Of a DNA stretch of 64,000 bases, positions 1 to 12,439 are shown piece by piece. The DNA lies in assembly GCF_032884065.1 (NCBI RefSeq), contig NC_088880.1:35280008-35344007 (forward strand), given 5' to 3'. This stretch comes from Artemia franciscana. Taxonomy: Eukaryota > Arthropoda > Branchiopoda > Anostraca > Artemiidae. Below the pieces are notes generated by a model. That model saw nothing but the letters and a program-made list of their open reading frames with translations. It was not told where the DNA came from and searched no databases. Numbering within the stretch: the first letter of the stretch is position 1; every line of letters starts with the position of its first letter. A program made the translations under genes and the position numbers.

Positions 1-1330
1 GAGGCCGAAAACATTTGAAGGGACTTTGAACATAGACCAATCAAAGACTAACTTAAAAGTTAGTCTTTGATCTACGACAGTTGCTTAGGCGGCGCTATTG
101 AAGGAACAAGTAGACTTTTGCTATAGATGCTATTGAAAGACCAAGGCAATTTGAACTACACCATGGAGTTGGGCCCGACAACATATGAAGAGGATTTACA
201 TCAAAAGTCTTTGATTAAAGTCAGTTGTTGTCGCGGTGCTCTTGAAGGAGCAAGTACATTGGTGTTACTGATGCTACTGATAGACAAAGGTAGTTGGAAC
301 TGTAAATTGAAGTTGAGGCCGAAAACATTTGAAGGGACTTTGAACATAGATAAATCAAAGACTAACTTTAAAGTTAGTCTTTGATCTACGACAGTTGTTT
401 AGGCGGCGCTATTGAAGGAACAAGTAGACTTTTGCTATAGATGCTATTGAAAGACCAAGGAAATTTGAACTGTACCATGGAGTTGGGCCCGACAACATAT
501 GAAGAGGATTTACGTCAAAAGTCTTTGATTAAAGTCAGTTGTTGTCACGGCGCTCTTGAAGGAGCAAGTACATTGGTGTTATTGAGGCTGCTGACAGACA
601 AAGGTAGTCGGAACTGTAAATTGAAGTTGAGGCCGAAAACATTTGAAGGGACTTTGAACATAGACCAATCAAAGACTAACTTTAAAGTTAGTCTTTGATC
701 TAAGACAGTTGCTTAGGCGGCGCTATTGAAGGAACAAGTAGACTTTTGCTATAGATGCTATCAAAAGACCAAGGCAATTTGAACTGTACCTTGGAGTTGG
801 GCCCGACATTATATGAAGAGGATTTACGTCAAAAGTCTTTGATTAAAGTCAGTTGTTGTCGCGGCGCTCTTGAAGGAGCAAGTACTTTCGTGTTATTGAG
901 GCTGCTGATAGACAAAGGTAGTTGGAACTGTAAATTGAAGTTGAGGCCGAAAACATTTGAAGGGACTTTGAATATAGACCAATCAAAGACTAAGTTTAAA
1001 GTTAGTCTTTGATCTAAGATAGTTGCTTAGGCGGCGCTATTGAAGGAACGAGTAGACTTTTGCTATAGATGCTATTGAAAGACCAAGGCAATTTGAACTG
1101 TACCATGGAGTTGGGCCCGACAACATAGGAAGAGGATTTGGATATGGACACACCAAAGACTAATTTTAAAGTAAGTAGTTTAATTTAAGTCAGCTATTTA
1201 TGCGGCGCTATTGAAGGAACAAGCAGATTTGTGGTGTTGATGCTATTAAAAGACAAAGGTATTTGAACTGTCCAATGGAGTTGAGCCCGAAAATATATGA
1301 AGACGATTTGGACATAATAAACACTGTCCA
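1..1330. repeat. 314-bp dimeric satellite array (copy 1)
   Basis: About four tandem units with a 314-bp period (equivalent points at 127, 441 and 755). Each unit is made of two diverged half-units of about 146 and 168 bp, each opening with a GGCGCTnTTGAAGGA block, so the array is a dimeric higher-order repeat. Each unit carries a perfect 28-bp palindrome centred on TTTAAA (for example 356-383, some units varying slightly). From about 1130 the units are diverged and look monomeric, the usual state of an array edge. Each unit contains an 85-codon open frame, but 314 is not a multiple of three and the frame matches no protein I recognise, so I treat it as satellite and not coding. The same family recurs at 19139-21028 and 25286-26360. 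Confidence 0.92.
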
Positions 1331-1944
1331 ATCACCTTTTATCATAAATTACTGGTAAAGTGTCGCCAATGAAATATATTGAATGACACGCCATCTTTTC
1401 GGAAATCAGAAATGAGTGTGAGTCAACTGTTGTTTTGGCGTAGCTGATGAACCAATAAGTAAAGTCAAAAATTGTGACTTGTGATAAAAGTGACATTATA
1501 AGCTCCCAGATCAAGGCGATGCCCCAGCGATGGGCTGAAAAACTAATTCCGGCATAGGAGAATTAATCATTTATAACTGTATGTTTCTTGGTGGCTTTCA
1601 ACTTCATTTAATTGCCGGAATGGTCAACTAAAATATCTTGGGGGCTTATAATGTCACTTTGGTTACAATTTTTGACTTTATTTATTGGCTTAGATAAATG
1701 TGAGTCAAATGTTGTGGCTGTGTTCAATTTTCGCCTTCATTTAGTGGCTTATCAGCTAAACCAAAACAGTTGACTTGCATTTATTTATTACCTATAGATG
1801 GAAATCAAGGAGATGTCCAACTTAGTCTCTTCTTTTTTCTTATAAAAGATATAATCAGCTTGGGGCTATTAGAATAAGGAACCGAGTTTGTTAAAGAATA
1901 TTATTTTAGTTTGAAAAAAAAGAATCATAATAATAAAAAAAAAG
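1331..1944. other. Spacer between satellite and 5S rRNA gene
   Basis: No gene recognised. The stretch is near-identical to 26372-26986 in the second copy of this module. A short frame on the minus strand has no coding character. Confidence 0.6.
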
Positions 1945-2064
1945 ATGCCAACAGCACCCGGTGTTCCCAGGGGGTCACCCATCCAAGTACTGACCAGGCC
2001 CGATGTTGTGTGACTTCCAGGATCTGACGAGACTGGGTACTTTCAACGTGGTATGGCCGTTGGC
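1945..2064 (-). rRNA. 5S ribosomal RNA (copy 1)
   Basis: On the minus strand this 120-nt gene begins GCCAACGGCCATACCACG and ends GTTGGCAT, so its two ends pair as helix I of 5S rRNA. The internal stretch from about 1980 to 2010 carries the GGTCAGTACTTGGATGG type Pol III internal control region. A run of T follows the 3' end on the minus strand, a normal Pol III terminator. The product is a structural RNA of the large ribosomal subunit. It lies about 0.7 kb downstream of a co-oriented H2A gene; 5S-histone linkage of this kind is known from Artemia. Whether this copy is expressed cannot be told from sequence. Confidence 0.95.
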
Positions 2065-2684
2065 TGAGAGATTTTGTAACAAAATAATTGTTGCTCCACA
2101 AACTGAAAAGAAATTAAATGCCAAATTTTAGAGTCATGGACCAAGGTAGACAAATATTTAAAAAAGAATCAAAATATGTTTAATAATTCCTTTTTCTTAA
2201 AAAAAAAATCCTTCATTCCTTCTGAAACAGATCGACAAGCCCCCCAAAATGTTTCTACCTTTGAGATGACTACCCTATGGCTTCCTAGGCTAGTTTAGAT
2301 CAGTCGAATTAGAGGGTCTTTGAATTGGCTCTCGGTCATTTTTAAAAACAGTTCCTTGATTTTTGTGTATAATCTATTGGATTTTAAGGTAAAAATCAGC
2401 TTCCTTTCCTTCAATAAATTCCTATGCTTTGTAACGAGATGAATGTGAAAGCAAACTTTATTAATTGTAACAAAAGGGCAAGCCTCGAATATATATTTAG
2501 ATTATGTTTGGGTATAATTTAACGATTTTTAAAGAAAATATCTCCCCCGCCTCCAGTAAATTCTTGCCCTTTGTTACTAGATAATTGTGAAAGTTTTCCT
2601 ATTCACATTTTTAGCATCCTTAATTTCATACCTTTTTCTTTTCCGGGGGTGGTTACATGCTATAGAGTGATTCAATTAATTTGT
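2065..2684. other. Spacer between 5S rRNA and H2A
   Basis: AT-rich non-coding spacer shared almost base for base with 27107-27725. No open frame or RNA gene seen. Confidence 0.6.
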
Positions 2685-2700
2685 AGTCCTTAAAAGGGCT
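2685..2700 (-). terminator. Histone 3' stem-loop of H2A copy 1 (one mismatch)
   Basis: Read on the minus strand, a 6-bp stem with a 4-nt loop lies about 45 bases after the H2A stop, matching the replication-dependent histone mRNA 3' end signal. One stem pair is disrupted here, whereas the equivalent site at 27726-27741 is fully paired. Confidence 0.7.
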
Positions 2701-2744
2701 GTTTGTTAATTTGGGGTAGGTCTTGGAGCTAAAATTGGATTCAT

Positions 2745-3125
2745 TTAGGCCTTTGCCAGTTTTTCAGTCGTCTTTGGTAAAAGGACTGCTTGAATATTGG
2801 GCAAAACGCCTCCTTGAGCAATGGTAACCCCCGACAGTAGCTTGTTAAGTTCTTCATCGTTTCTAATGGCTAGCTGAAGGTGACGAGGAATGATACGAGT
2901 TTTTTTGTTATCTCGTGCAGCATTACCAGCAAGCTCAAGGACCTCGGCAGCCAAATACTCCATCACCGCTGCAAGGTAAACGGGTGCGCCTGCACCAACT
3001 CGCTCCGCATAGTTGCCCTTTCTCAGAAGACGGTGGATCCTTCCCACTGGGAATTGGAGACCAGCCCTGTTTGAACGGGACTTTGCCTTTCCCTTCACTT
3101 TTCCACCTTTTCCTCTTCCTGACAT
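2745..3125 (-). CDS. H2A: Histone H2A (copy 1)
   Basis: Core histone H2A, 126 aa, a nucleosome subunit that pairs with H2B. The start chosen is the ATG at 3123-3125, giving MSGRGKGG; the open frame continues 28 codons upstream, but those lie in the 5' leader. Visible features are the basic N-tail, the [17 protein letters not shown] motif at about residues 21-37, the histone fold, and the acidic-patch residues in the [15 protein letters not shown] helix and in NDEELNKL. The tail ends EKLAKA, with no SQ motif of H2A.X type. It is intronless, with a TATA box upstream and a histone stem-loop downstream, so it looks like a replication-dependent gene. Two residues differ from the second copy (T119 and L123 here, K and P there). 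The frame is intact. Confidence 0.96.
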   Translation of the reverse strand: MSGRGKGGKVKGKAKSRSNRAGLQFPVGRIHRLLRKGNYAERVGAGAPVYLAAVMEYLAAEVLELAGNAARDNKKTRIIPRHLQLAIRNDEELNKLLSGVTIAQGGVLPNIQAVLLPKTTEKLAKA

Positions 3126-3209
3126 GGTTTCTAGATTACAAAATTCACTTGGACTCTTCTCAATAACGAACAGATTGAAAATGATGTCTATTCTTGAAAG
3201 CGCAAACAA

Positions 3210-3215
3210 TTTATA
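3210..3215 (-). promoter_or_regulatory. TATA box of H2A copy 1
   Basis: TATAAA on the minus strand, about 85 bases before the H2A ATG, a normal distance for a histone core promoter with a short leader. Confidence 0.6.
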
Positions 3216-3272
3216 CTCCGGCTAGCGAACTGAGTTCCCCTGATAAAAGAATTGTGCGCGAACTCTAGTTGG

Positions 3273-3280
3273 TATATAAA
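3273..3280 (+). promoter_or_regulatory. Divergent TATA box, plus strand (copy 1)
   Basis: TATATAAA on the plus strand, back to back with the H2A TATA box. In the second copy the equivalent site (28313-28320) precedes GPI exon 1. Here the sequence downstream is lost in the assembly gap after the hAT start. Confidence 0.45.
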
Positions 3281-3337
3281 CGGGTCCAATTTTGTAAACG
3301 CTATACATTTTAACCGATAGAAAAGTTCATTCGCAAA

Positions 3338-5069
3338 TAGTATTTCCACTTCTACCGATTTATCGGTAGATCTACCGATTTTCGGACCTTTCTACCGAAT
3401 AAATTTCAAGCCTACCGAAATACCGATTTTCTACCGAATTCTGGCGATTTTTGCTATTTTTTTTCTTTTTAATTGAACATAATAGGTGTGACTGCGTACA
3501 GTGCCATTTAGCGAAATCCCGGAGCCATTCACAGCCACTTTAGTCATAGTGCAAAACGAGTGAATTCATTGAACGCTTTCGAGAACTTCTTAGAAATTGA
3601 CAATCAGAAGATATTGTCCCCTGGACAAACTAGATGGTTATCTATACATAGCTGCTTCAAATGAATTCTTGAGCAATGGGATGCTCTGACATTTTATTTT
3701 ACTGAGGCTGTGTTTGATGATCCTACCCATGGAAACGATTTAGCACTTGGTGGCTTGAAAAACCCCTTTATGAGAATAATGATGATGTTCATGGACTATA
3801 TTTTGGGCATGTTGGCTGAATTCAATGCTCTTTTCCAATCACAGTCTCCCCCTTTTCCATACTTTTAAATTAGAAACAAAAAGACTTGTTGCAACTCTCT
3901 CCAAGAACTTTCTTGAGGTAGGATATGTAAATGCTTAGAAAAATTCACTTGATGTAAATGATGACAAATATTATGTAGCTATCCAAAAAATTTATCTTGG
4001 ACTGAATGCCCAGATCGCCATTTCAGAGCTTGTAGACCGCGACCCTAAGGTGGACCATAATCAAGAGATGAAGCTATACCTCACAGCAAGATAATTTTAC
4101 AAGGAAGCAGTTGCACAGATCAAAACCAGGTTCATATTTGATGATGATTTGTATGAGATGTCCTGTCTTGTAGAGCCTTCAAACGCTGCTAAGCTCAATC
4201 TTTCTAGTCTTGCACCAATTCCAGTTAAGCATTTCCCTCCCAAATGTCCTAGAGCTGCCATTGACTCGGAAAGGCGTGAAGAAAGCTCTGTTGATGTTCC
4301 AAAGGATCTGTATCAGTCACCAGTAGAATATCGGAGATTCGTTTTGTCCATTGTTACCCCAAGTGGTCGACCGAGGTTTGTAAATTTAAGGCAGGCTATA
4401 TACTTTTTCTTTTCACTGCCTTTCTCGAATGTTGTTGCAGAACGTCTTTTCAGCACTTTAAAAGAGGTGAAGACTGGATAAACAAAATAAATTGTCGACA
4501 CTGACCTTGTCTGCCATCTTGCGTACTAAATGCGGGACGAAGAGGATGAATATGCATTCTTCGTCGCTGATGGTTGATCATGAACTAGAAAAATGGCTAA
4601 AGGAAGTACGAGCATCTGCGACCGTTGAAAGTTGTATATGAGTGATCAAAGCAACAGCAAAAGTTTATGTTTTGTGTTGCATTAGATATTTGAAACTTCC
4701 ACTGTTCCAAAGTGTGCTTTATTGATTTTTTATGATGAAAAGTACCTAATTAAGTAGATTAGAATTCAATCAACCTATGTATTGATACGATCCTAGGCTA
4801 AGGCTTCAGAATGTTAGTGATGTATGTTTACGGTGGAAGAGCAAAAGTTTCTGTTTTGAGTTGCATTAGATATTTGAAACTGCCGCTGTTCCTGAATTGT
4901 TGTTTGAAGACCAAAGTATGCTTTATTGATTTATTATGATGAAAAGTACCTAATTAAGTAGATTAGAATTCAATCAACGTATTCTACCGATACGATCTTA
5001 GGCTTGATTCCGTCGTTTGCAGTTGCGTATCAGTTGCTTTAATCATTTGAATCCAGTATCTCATTTGTT
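3338..5069 (+). mobile_element. hAT transposon, left part, truncated by gap
   Basis: Same insertion as 28378-30833: preceded by the target-site sequence TTCGCAAA (3330-3337) and starting with the TIR (TAGTATTTCCACTTC, one change relative to the other copy). ACCGA-type subterminal repeats follow from about 3353. The degenerate transposase ends in a readable C-terminal dimerisation domain at 4149-4481 (FSLPFSNVVAERLFSTLK). The right end is lost in the N gap. Confidence 0.88.
4149..4481 (+). pseudogene. hAT transposase, C-terminal remnant (copy 1)
   Basis: The last 110 codons of a hAT transposase include the RLFSTLK dimerisation helix typical of the hAT C-terminus. Upstream, recognisable pieces (a PGQTRWLS-like segment near 3620, a MDYILG-like segment near 3790) lie in different frames with stops, so no transposase can be made. 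The expected C-terminal tail continues past the stop in another frame. It is the duplicate of 29091-29522, which keeps a slightly longer open stretch. Confidence 0.85.
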
Positions 5070-5169
5070 NNNNNNNNNNNNNNNNNNNNNNNNNNNNNNN
5101 NNNNNNNNNNNNNNNNNNNNNNNNNNNNNNNNNNNNNNNNNNNNNNNNNNNNNNNNNNNNNNNNNNNNN
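5070..5169. other. Assembly gap (100 N)
   Basis: Exactly 100 unknown bases. Homology to 25042-30118 stops precisely at the left edge, so the copy 1 module abuts unrelated sequence here only by scaffolding. Confidence 0.99.
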
Positions 5170-5269
5170 ACATGCCATTCATATAATTATTCCAGTATGC
5201 ACGAACAAGGGATTCTACTTTCTTGCAATAGGTTATCATGTATAAACTATTCTCCAAATCAAAATGTCA

Positions 5270-5480
5270 GAAAGACTTTCGTAGTCCAACTGGTTAGCGG
5301 TCCATTCCATTGAGAGAGAATCCCTTTTGAATTCTAATGTGGGCAAAACATCTTTGGAATATAGAGGTTCTCTGAAAAAAACGTCTCGAAAGAAAATGAA
5401 ATTTCAAGAAGAAAAATAAACGCATAAATAAAGGAAAACGTAATCGATGAAAGTATAATGTAACATTCCACGTGTACATG
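5270..5480 (+). repeat. SINE-like repeat with tRNA-type A box
   Basis: The A-box-like TAGTCCAACTGG at 5282-5293 (10 of 12 consensus positions) is followed after about 20 bases by a weak B-box-like stretch. The body matches, in inverse orientation, the sequence at 11153-11320 (GAATTCT, GAGGTTC, then an AAAAAAACGTCTTGAAAG-type stretch). This is consistent with a tRNA-derived SINE family. No target duplication was identified. Confidence 0.45.
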
Positions 5481-5639
5481 GTTATTACGTAACACCCACG
5501 TGAGGCCCCCCCCCTCAGTTACGACCGGGTATTCTGTTCTTGACTAGCGGACTCTAACAAGTCCCATTACGTAACAGCCAAGAGTAGACAAAACTAATTA
5601 TGTAACAAGTGCCTGATGGGTTGGATTTCCTGCTAAGTC

Positions 5640-5940
5640 CCCTCCGTGGAATTGAATGCTAGGGTCTCGGTAGGTTTTGTTGCTAAGGTCCCAGTGAAAT
5701 TGGATGCTAGGGTCTTCAGTGAAAATGGATGCCCGGTACCCCTGGTGATTCGGTTAAGTTATGGGTGTTCCATGGAAAAGGTTACTAGGGTCGTGTTGGA
5801 AATGTTTGGGGGCCCGTTAGGATTAGATGCTAGGGTCCCCAATGGAATTGGTTTTAAAGCCCCATTGGAGTTGCTTGCTTAGAGGTCCCCATTTGAATCG
5901 AATGCTAGGGGGCCTGCTGCAATCCCTCACTAGGGTCTGG
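5640..5940 (+). repeat. Degenerate ~30-bp minisatellite
   Basis: Repeated variants of TGGAATTGGATGCTAGGGTCCC, cut by small length changes, spacing roughly 30-35 bp. The short open frame across it is not coding. Confidence 0.6.
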
Positions 5941-6082
5941 AGTTTTATAAACTATTAGGTAACTGGCATGCATAACATGCAAAAGTAAACATTCCCTATG
6001 ACGTAACAGACACCTACTTTTTGCCCTGAGGGAATCGTTGTTCCACTTAAATCATATATATATATATGTATATATATGTATA

Positions 6083-8990
<2,908 letters not shown>

Positions 8991-8994
8991 TAAT

Positions 8995-9135
8995 AAGGCG
9001 TGAAGGCCATAGTTTGACTGCCATTTAATTGAGCATTGTTGAGAAGTCCAATAATCATGCTTTTGGTTATGACATGGCGGTCCAAAGCCCCTGGGAAAGG
9101 GCTGTAAATTGAGCAACTGTCCCATATTGCTCACA
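8995..9135 (-). repeat. Interspersed repeat family R (fragment)
   Basis: Reverse-complement match to part of 43035-43150 (the CAGCCC-TCCCCCAGGG block followed by a CATGTCATAACCAAAAGC-like block). Confidence 0.55.
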
Positions 9136-9437
9136 TATAATAGAATATATTTTTGTTGAAAGATATAAAAAAAATGATTCAAGAATATTCTCTATGGGAA
9201 GGAGGGAAGTATTTTCCATTTCCAAAGTAGTGGTTCATAATAAAGGATTGTAGCATTACTAACATTAAGGAAATCAAATAAGAGTTTCTAGTGCTAGGCG
9301 TCACTGAGAAAGGCTGTTGAACATCACTGAGTAATGTTGAAAATCTAATTCAATTCTGTTTACCAAAACAAATATATTTGACGGCTTTATACTTCCTAAT
9401 TATAAGAAAACTAAAGCTTTTTCAAAGTAAATAACTA

Positions 9438-9497
9438 GGTCGACACTAGGTCACTAGGACACTAGGACACTAGGTCACTAGGACAACTAGGTCACAT
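9438..9497. repeat. CACTAGGt/a minisatellite
   Basis: Seven or so tandem copies of an 8-10 bp ACTAGGTC / ACTAGGAC motif. The surrounding 9136-10830 holds no gene I can recognise. Confidence 0.8.
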
Positions 9498-10829
9498 CGT
9501 GTAACAAATAATAATAGCAGAAAACACTAAAAAACATGCATTCGTTCAGAAGGCAAATATAATATTAAACATATATTATTGTAGTGGCTTGAGGTATTGG
9601 ATCAATGGTTCTCAGCCCTGCTTAATTCATGCCATATTTTATCGAGATTGCCACATTTTTAAAAAGTTCTTTTTTCATAATTATGTGAACATTTTCTTGC
9701 ACTTTGAGCATTTACTGCAAGCTCAAAACAAATACACATTTGGAACAAGACGCTGATCCTTTGATTTAATGTTATCAATACTTAGGTTCTTATGATTTCG
9801 TCATTGATATGGATCACTATTAACTCACCATTCATTACTACGAAAAATCCAATATTAATTCTCAAACAAAGGCAAATAGAAAAAAATAACGCTTTTGCAA
9901 AACTGGAGAAAGGACATTTCATTACAAATTAGAACCCATTTTGCCCTTTTTAAGAGCCAAAACTAATTGACTAGCAGAAAACCATGGTCCAACACGCAAT
10001 TTTCCATATATTTCCCCTCTGTAATTTCTTTCTTTTTGTTTCCTAATTAATACCTTATAGTCCCCAATTACCGGGGGTCCAAGCTCCCCCACCCCCAAGG
10101 CGTCCATGGGAAAGGAGCAGCCCCCCTTTATATACAGAATAGTATGTATAATGGTTTTGATGTAAAAAACGTTTTGTTAAATACGAAAGTCACAATGAAT
10201 TTTAACAATAGAGAACATATTGAATTTTATGATATATCTAATGGCTATTGTTTTTCACTTAATAAGAATGCTGTAGGCTAGAGGGTATAATAAACCAGAG
10301 TAACGTCATCGTCCCCTTTTTCTAATATAAGAATTTTGAATTTGTCAGAAAAAAACTTTATTTGAGAACTAAAATGAATTCATATTCTGAATCAGAGAAA
10401 GAAAAGGGCATTCAAATGAGCTAATAGTCAAGAAGATATGGTTTAGTCCCAAAAAAATAGTTTCTGACCCCTTATAAAGAATAGTCCCTCTGCTCTAAGA
10501 TAATTGTGCTTGTGCTCCAACTTGTGAGTAGTATCTCCATAGGCACTTTAACAACATCCATATCAACTACTTTTTTCTTCCTTTAATGACTTATGACGAC
10601 GAAGAAGGTTAAGGGCGATACATAGGTGCATTCTATGTCATAGGGAATATTTTCTTCAAGACGCAGGTGTATGTTACGTAATAGGGGATGTTTACTTATG
10701 GATGTTATGTACCATGTTTTGGTTCTTACATCATAGTTTCTTTTGATTTTTGTGTATTAGGACGTGCTAGAGTCCACTAGTCAAGCGGGAGAGTTTTATT
10801 AAGAATTTTTTTTTCTTTAAGTTGTTTTT

Positions 10830-11000
10830 CAGGATGTGACAAGGTATTTCAAGATATTTTTCAAGAGATTTTTCTTCAAAAAATTTCAAGACATGTTTTT
10901 CAAGAAGTTTTTCAAGACGTTTCAAGACATTTCAAGACATTTTTAAGAGTCTTTCTTCAAGACGTTTAAAGACATTTCAAGACGTTTTTCACGATGTTTC
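10830..11000 (+). repeat. Degenerate TTTCAAGAC tandem repeat
   Basis: Around ten imperfect copies of a 14-20 bp TTTTTCAAGACATTTCAAGA-like unit. It adjoins the inverse SINE-like copy at 11153-11320, whose body contains the same TTCAAGACG motif. Confidence 0.7.
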
Positions 11001-11152
11001 GTAATTTCTTTTTGTTCTTATGTAATAGGGAATGTTTACTTATGCTAAGAATGACGCATTCACACGTTACTTGTATCTTCAGCGCCCGTGAGGAATCCCC
11101 GCTTGTTGCTGAGGAGAACACACACTTGGTATCTTGCGTAACGAAAGTCCAT

Positions 11153-11320
11153 ATGTGAGTTGTTACATGATACTTTAAGAGATTTCATTTTCTTTCAAGA
11201 CGTTTTTTTCCAAAGGAACCTCTCTAATGTAAAGTTAATTTCTGTCCGCATGAGAATTCAAAAAGGATTTCCCCTCATTGGAATGGAGCCTTGACCATTG
11301 GGACCATGGAAATATTCATA
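11153..11320 (-). repeat. SINE-like repeat, inverse copy
   Basis: Minus-strand relative of 5270-5480, about 70-80 percent similar by eye over the shared body. The tRNA-like head is poorly preserved. Confidence 0.45.
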
Positions 11321-11666
11321 TTATTTTGATTCAGTAAATATTTTCTATGTAATAACCTATTTCGCCTAAGGAGAATCCCCCTCCCCGCATACCAGAATGA
11401 TTAGATGAACTGCGTGTTCCCATATCGCTGTGATAACTGACATGCTGGGTGGAAAATTGATTACTAAAAATTGCAAGTTTCGACAGGGTCTGATTCTCAC
11501 TGTCTAGGTTGATTATTGACTCGCTCACATACTCGGTGTCACATATCATACAACCGCGTCTGTGTTTGCTCTTCATATTTACTTTTGACGCGCTGTCGCT
11601 GCTCCTCTAATTGCGTGTGTGCTTGCGTATTACAGACCAAGTGTGTGTATGTGTATTTGGACGACT

Positions 11667-12340
11667 CTAAATCAATTGACTTTCTAAGAATTTTCAAACA
11701 ATAGCATTTTGGTCTTCTTCTGGCTGAAACTGTTGATTTGCGCCACAAAATGGCTGAAAACACCACTTTGCTGTGGGACATTCCTTTTGGCTAAAATAAA
11801 TGTATATGCTAGCCGTTTATTCTGTAGGACTACCTGCACTATTTAAAAACAAATGCACTTAAAATACATCATTACTGCCTCGGAAACTCGAGGATTAATA
11901 TTCGTATAAATTTTCGAGGATTCGAAATCATTCAACTATCTCAGAATTTTAACAAAATAGCATTTTAGCCTTCTTTTGACTAGAATGGTTGTTTAGCACA
12001 AGAAAATGGCTGAAAACAGCACTGTACTTTGGGACAATCTTTATGACTAAAATTAATGTCTATGTCAGGCATTTATTTTTTAGGACTACCTGCACCTTTT
12101 AAAAACGAATATATCATCGTACGGCATTGCTGCCTCTGAAACTTGACGAACAATATTCTGTAGGTTTTCATAATTTTCATGCAATAGCTTCTTAGCATTT
12201 TTTGAATTTAAATTGCTGTTTTGCACCACAAAATGGTTGAAAATGCCATATTTCTGTCGGATAGTCTTTTTGGATAAAATGAATGTATATATTAATCGTT
12301 ATTTTCTAGGACTACCCATACAGAACTAAGAGCTCATATG
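11667..12340. repeat. ~250-bp satellite A, left block
   Basis: About 2.6 units, recognised by repeated anchors AAAATGGCTGAAAA (11746, 12004, degenerate at 12231) and TAGGACTACCTGCAC (11826, 12081). The same units resume at 15655-16800 on the far side of satellite B. Confidence 0.85.
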
Positions 12341-12439
12341 GCACTTGTGACGAGATAGGAAGAGCCAAGAGCTCATATGGTATGAGCTCTAGCAAAATTC
12401 TAAGAATCAATTGACTGTTTTAAAAGGAAATTCAGAGGC

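Noticed and set aside
127-1012. Repeated 85-aa frames in the 314-bp satellite as a gene family
   Set aside because: Frames are simply carried by the repeat; no family match, no signals of expression, and the unit length is not a multiple of three. Homogenisation of the array explains their conservation.
2880-3225. Plus-strand frames opposite H2A (also at 27921-28308)
   Set aside because: Antisense shadows of the histone gene.
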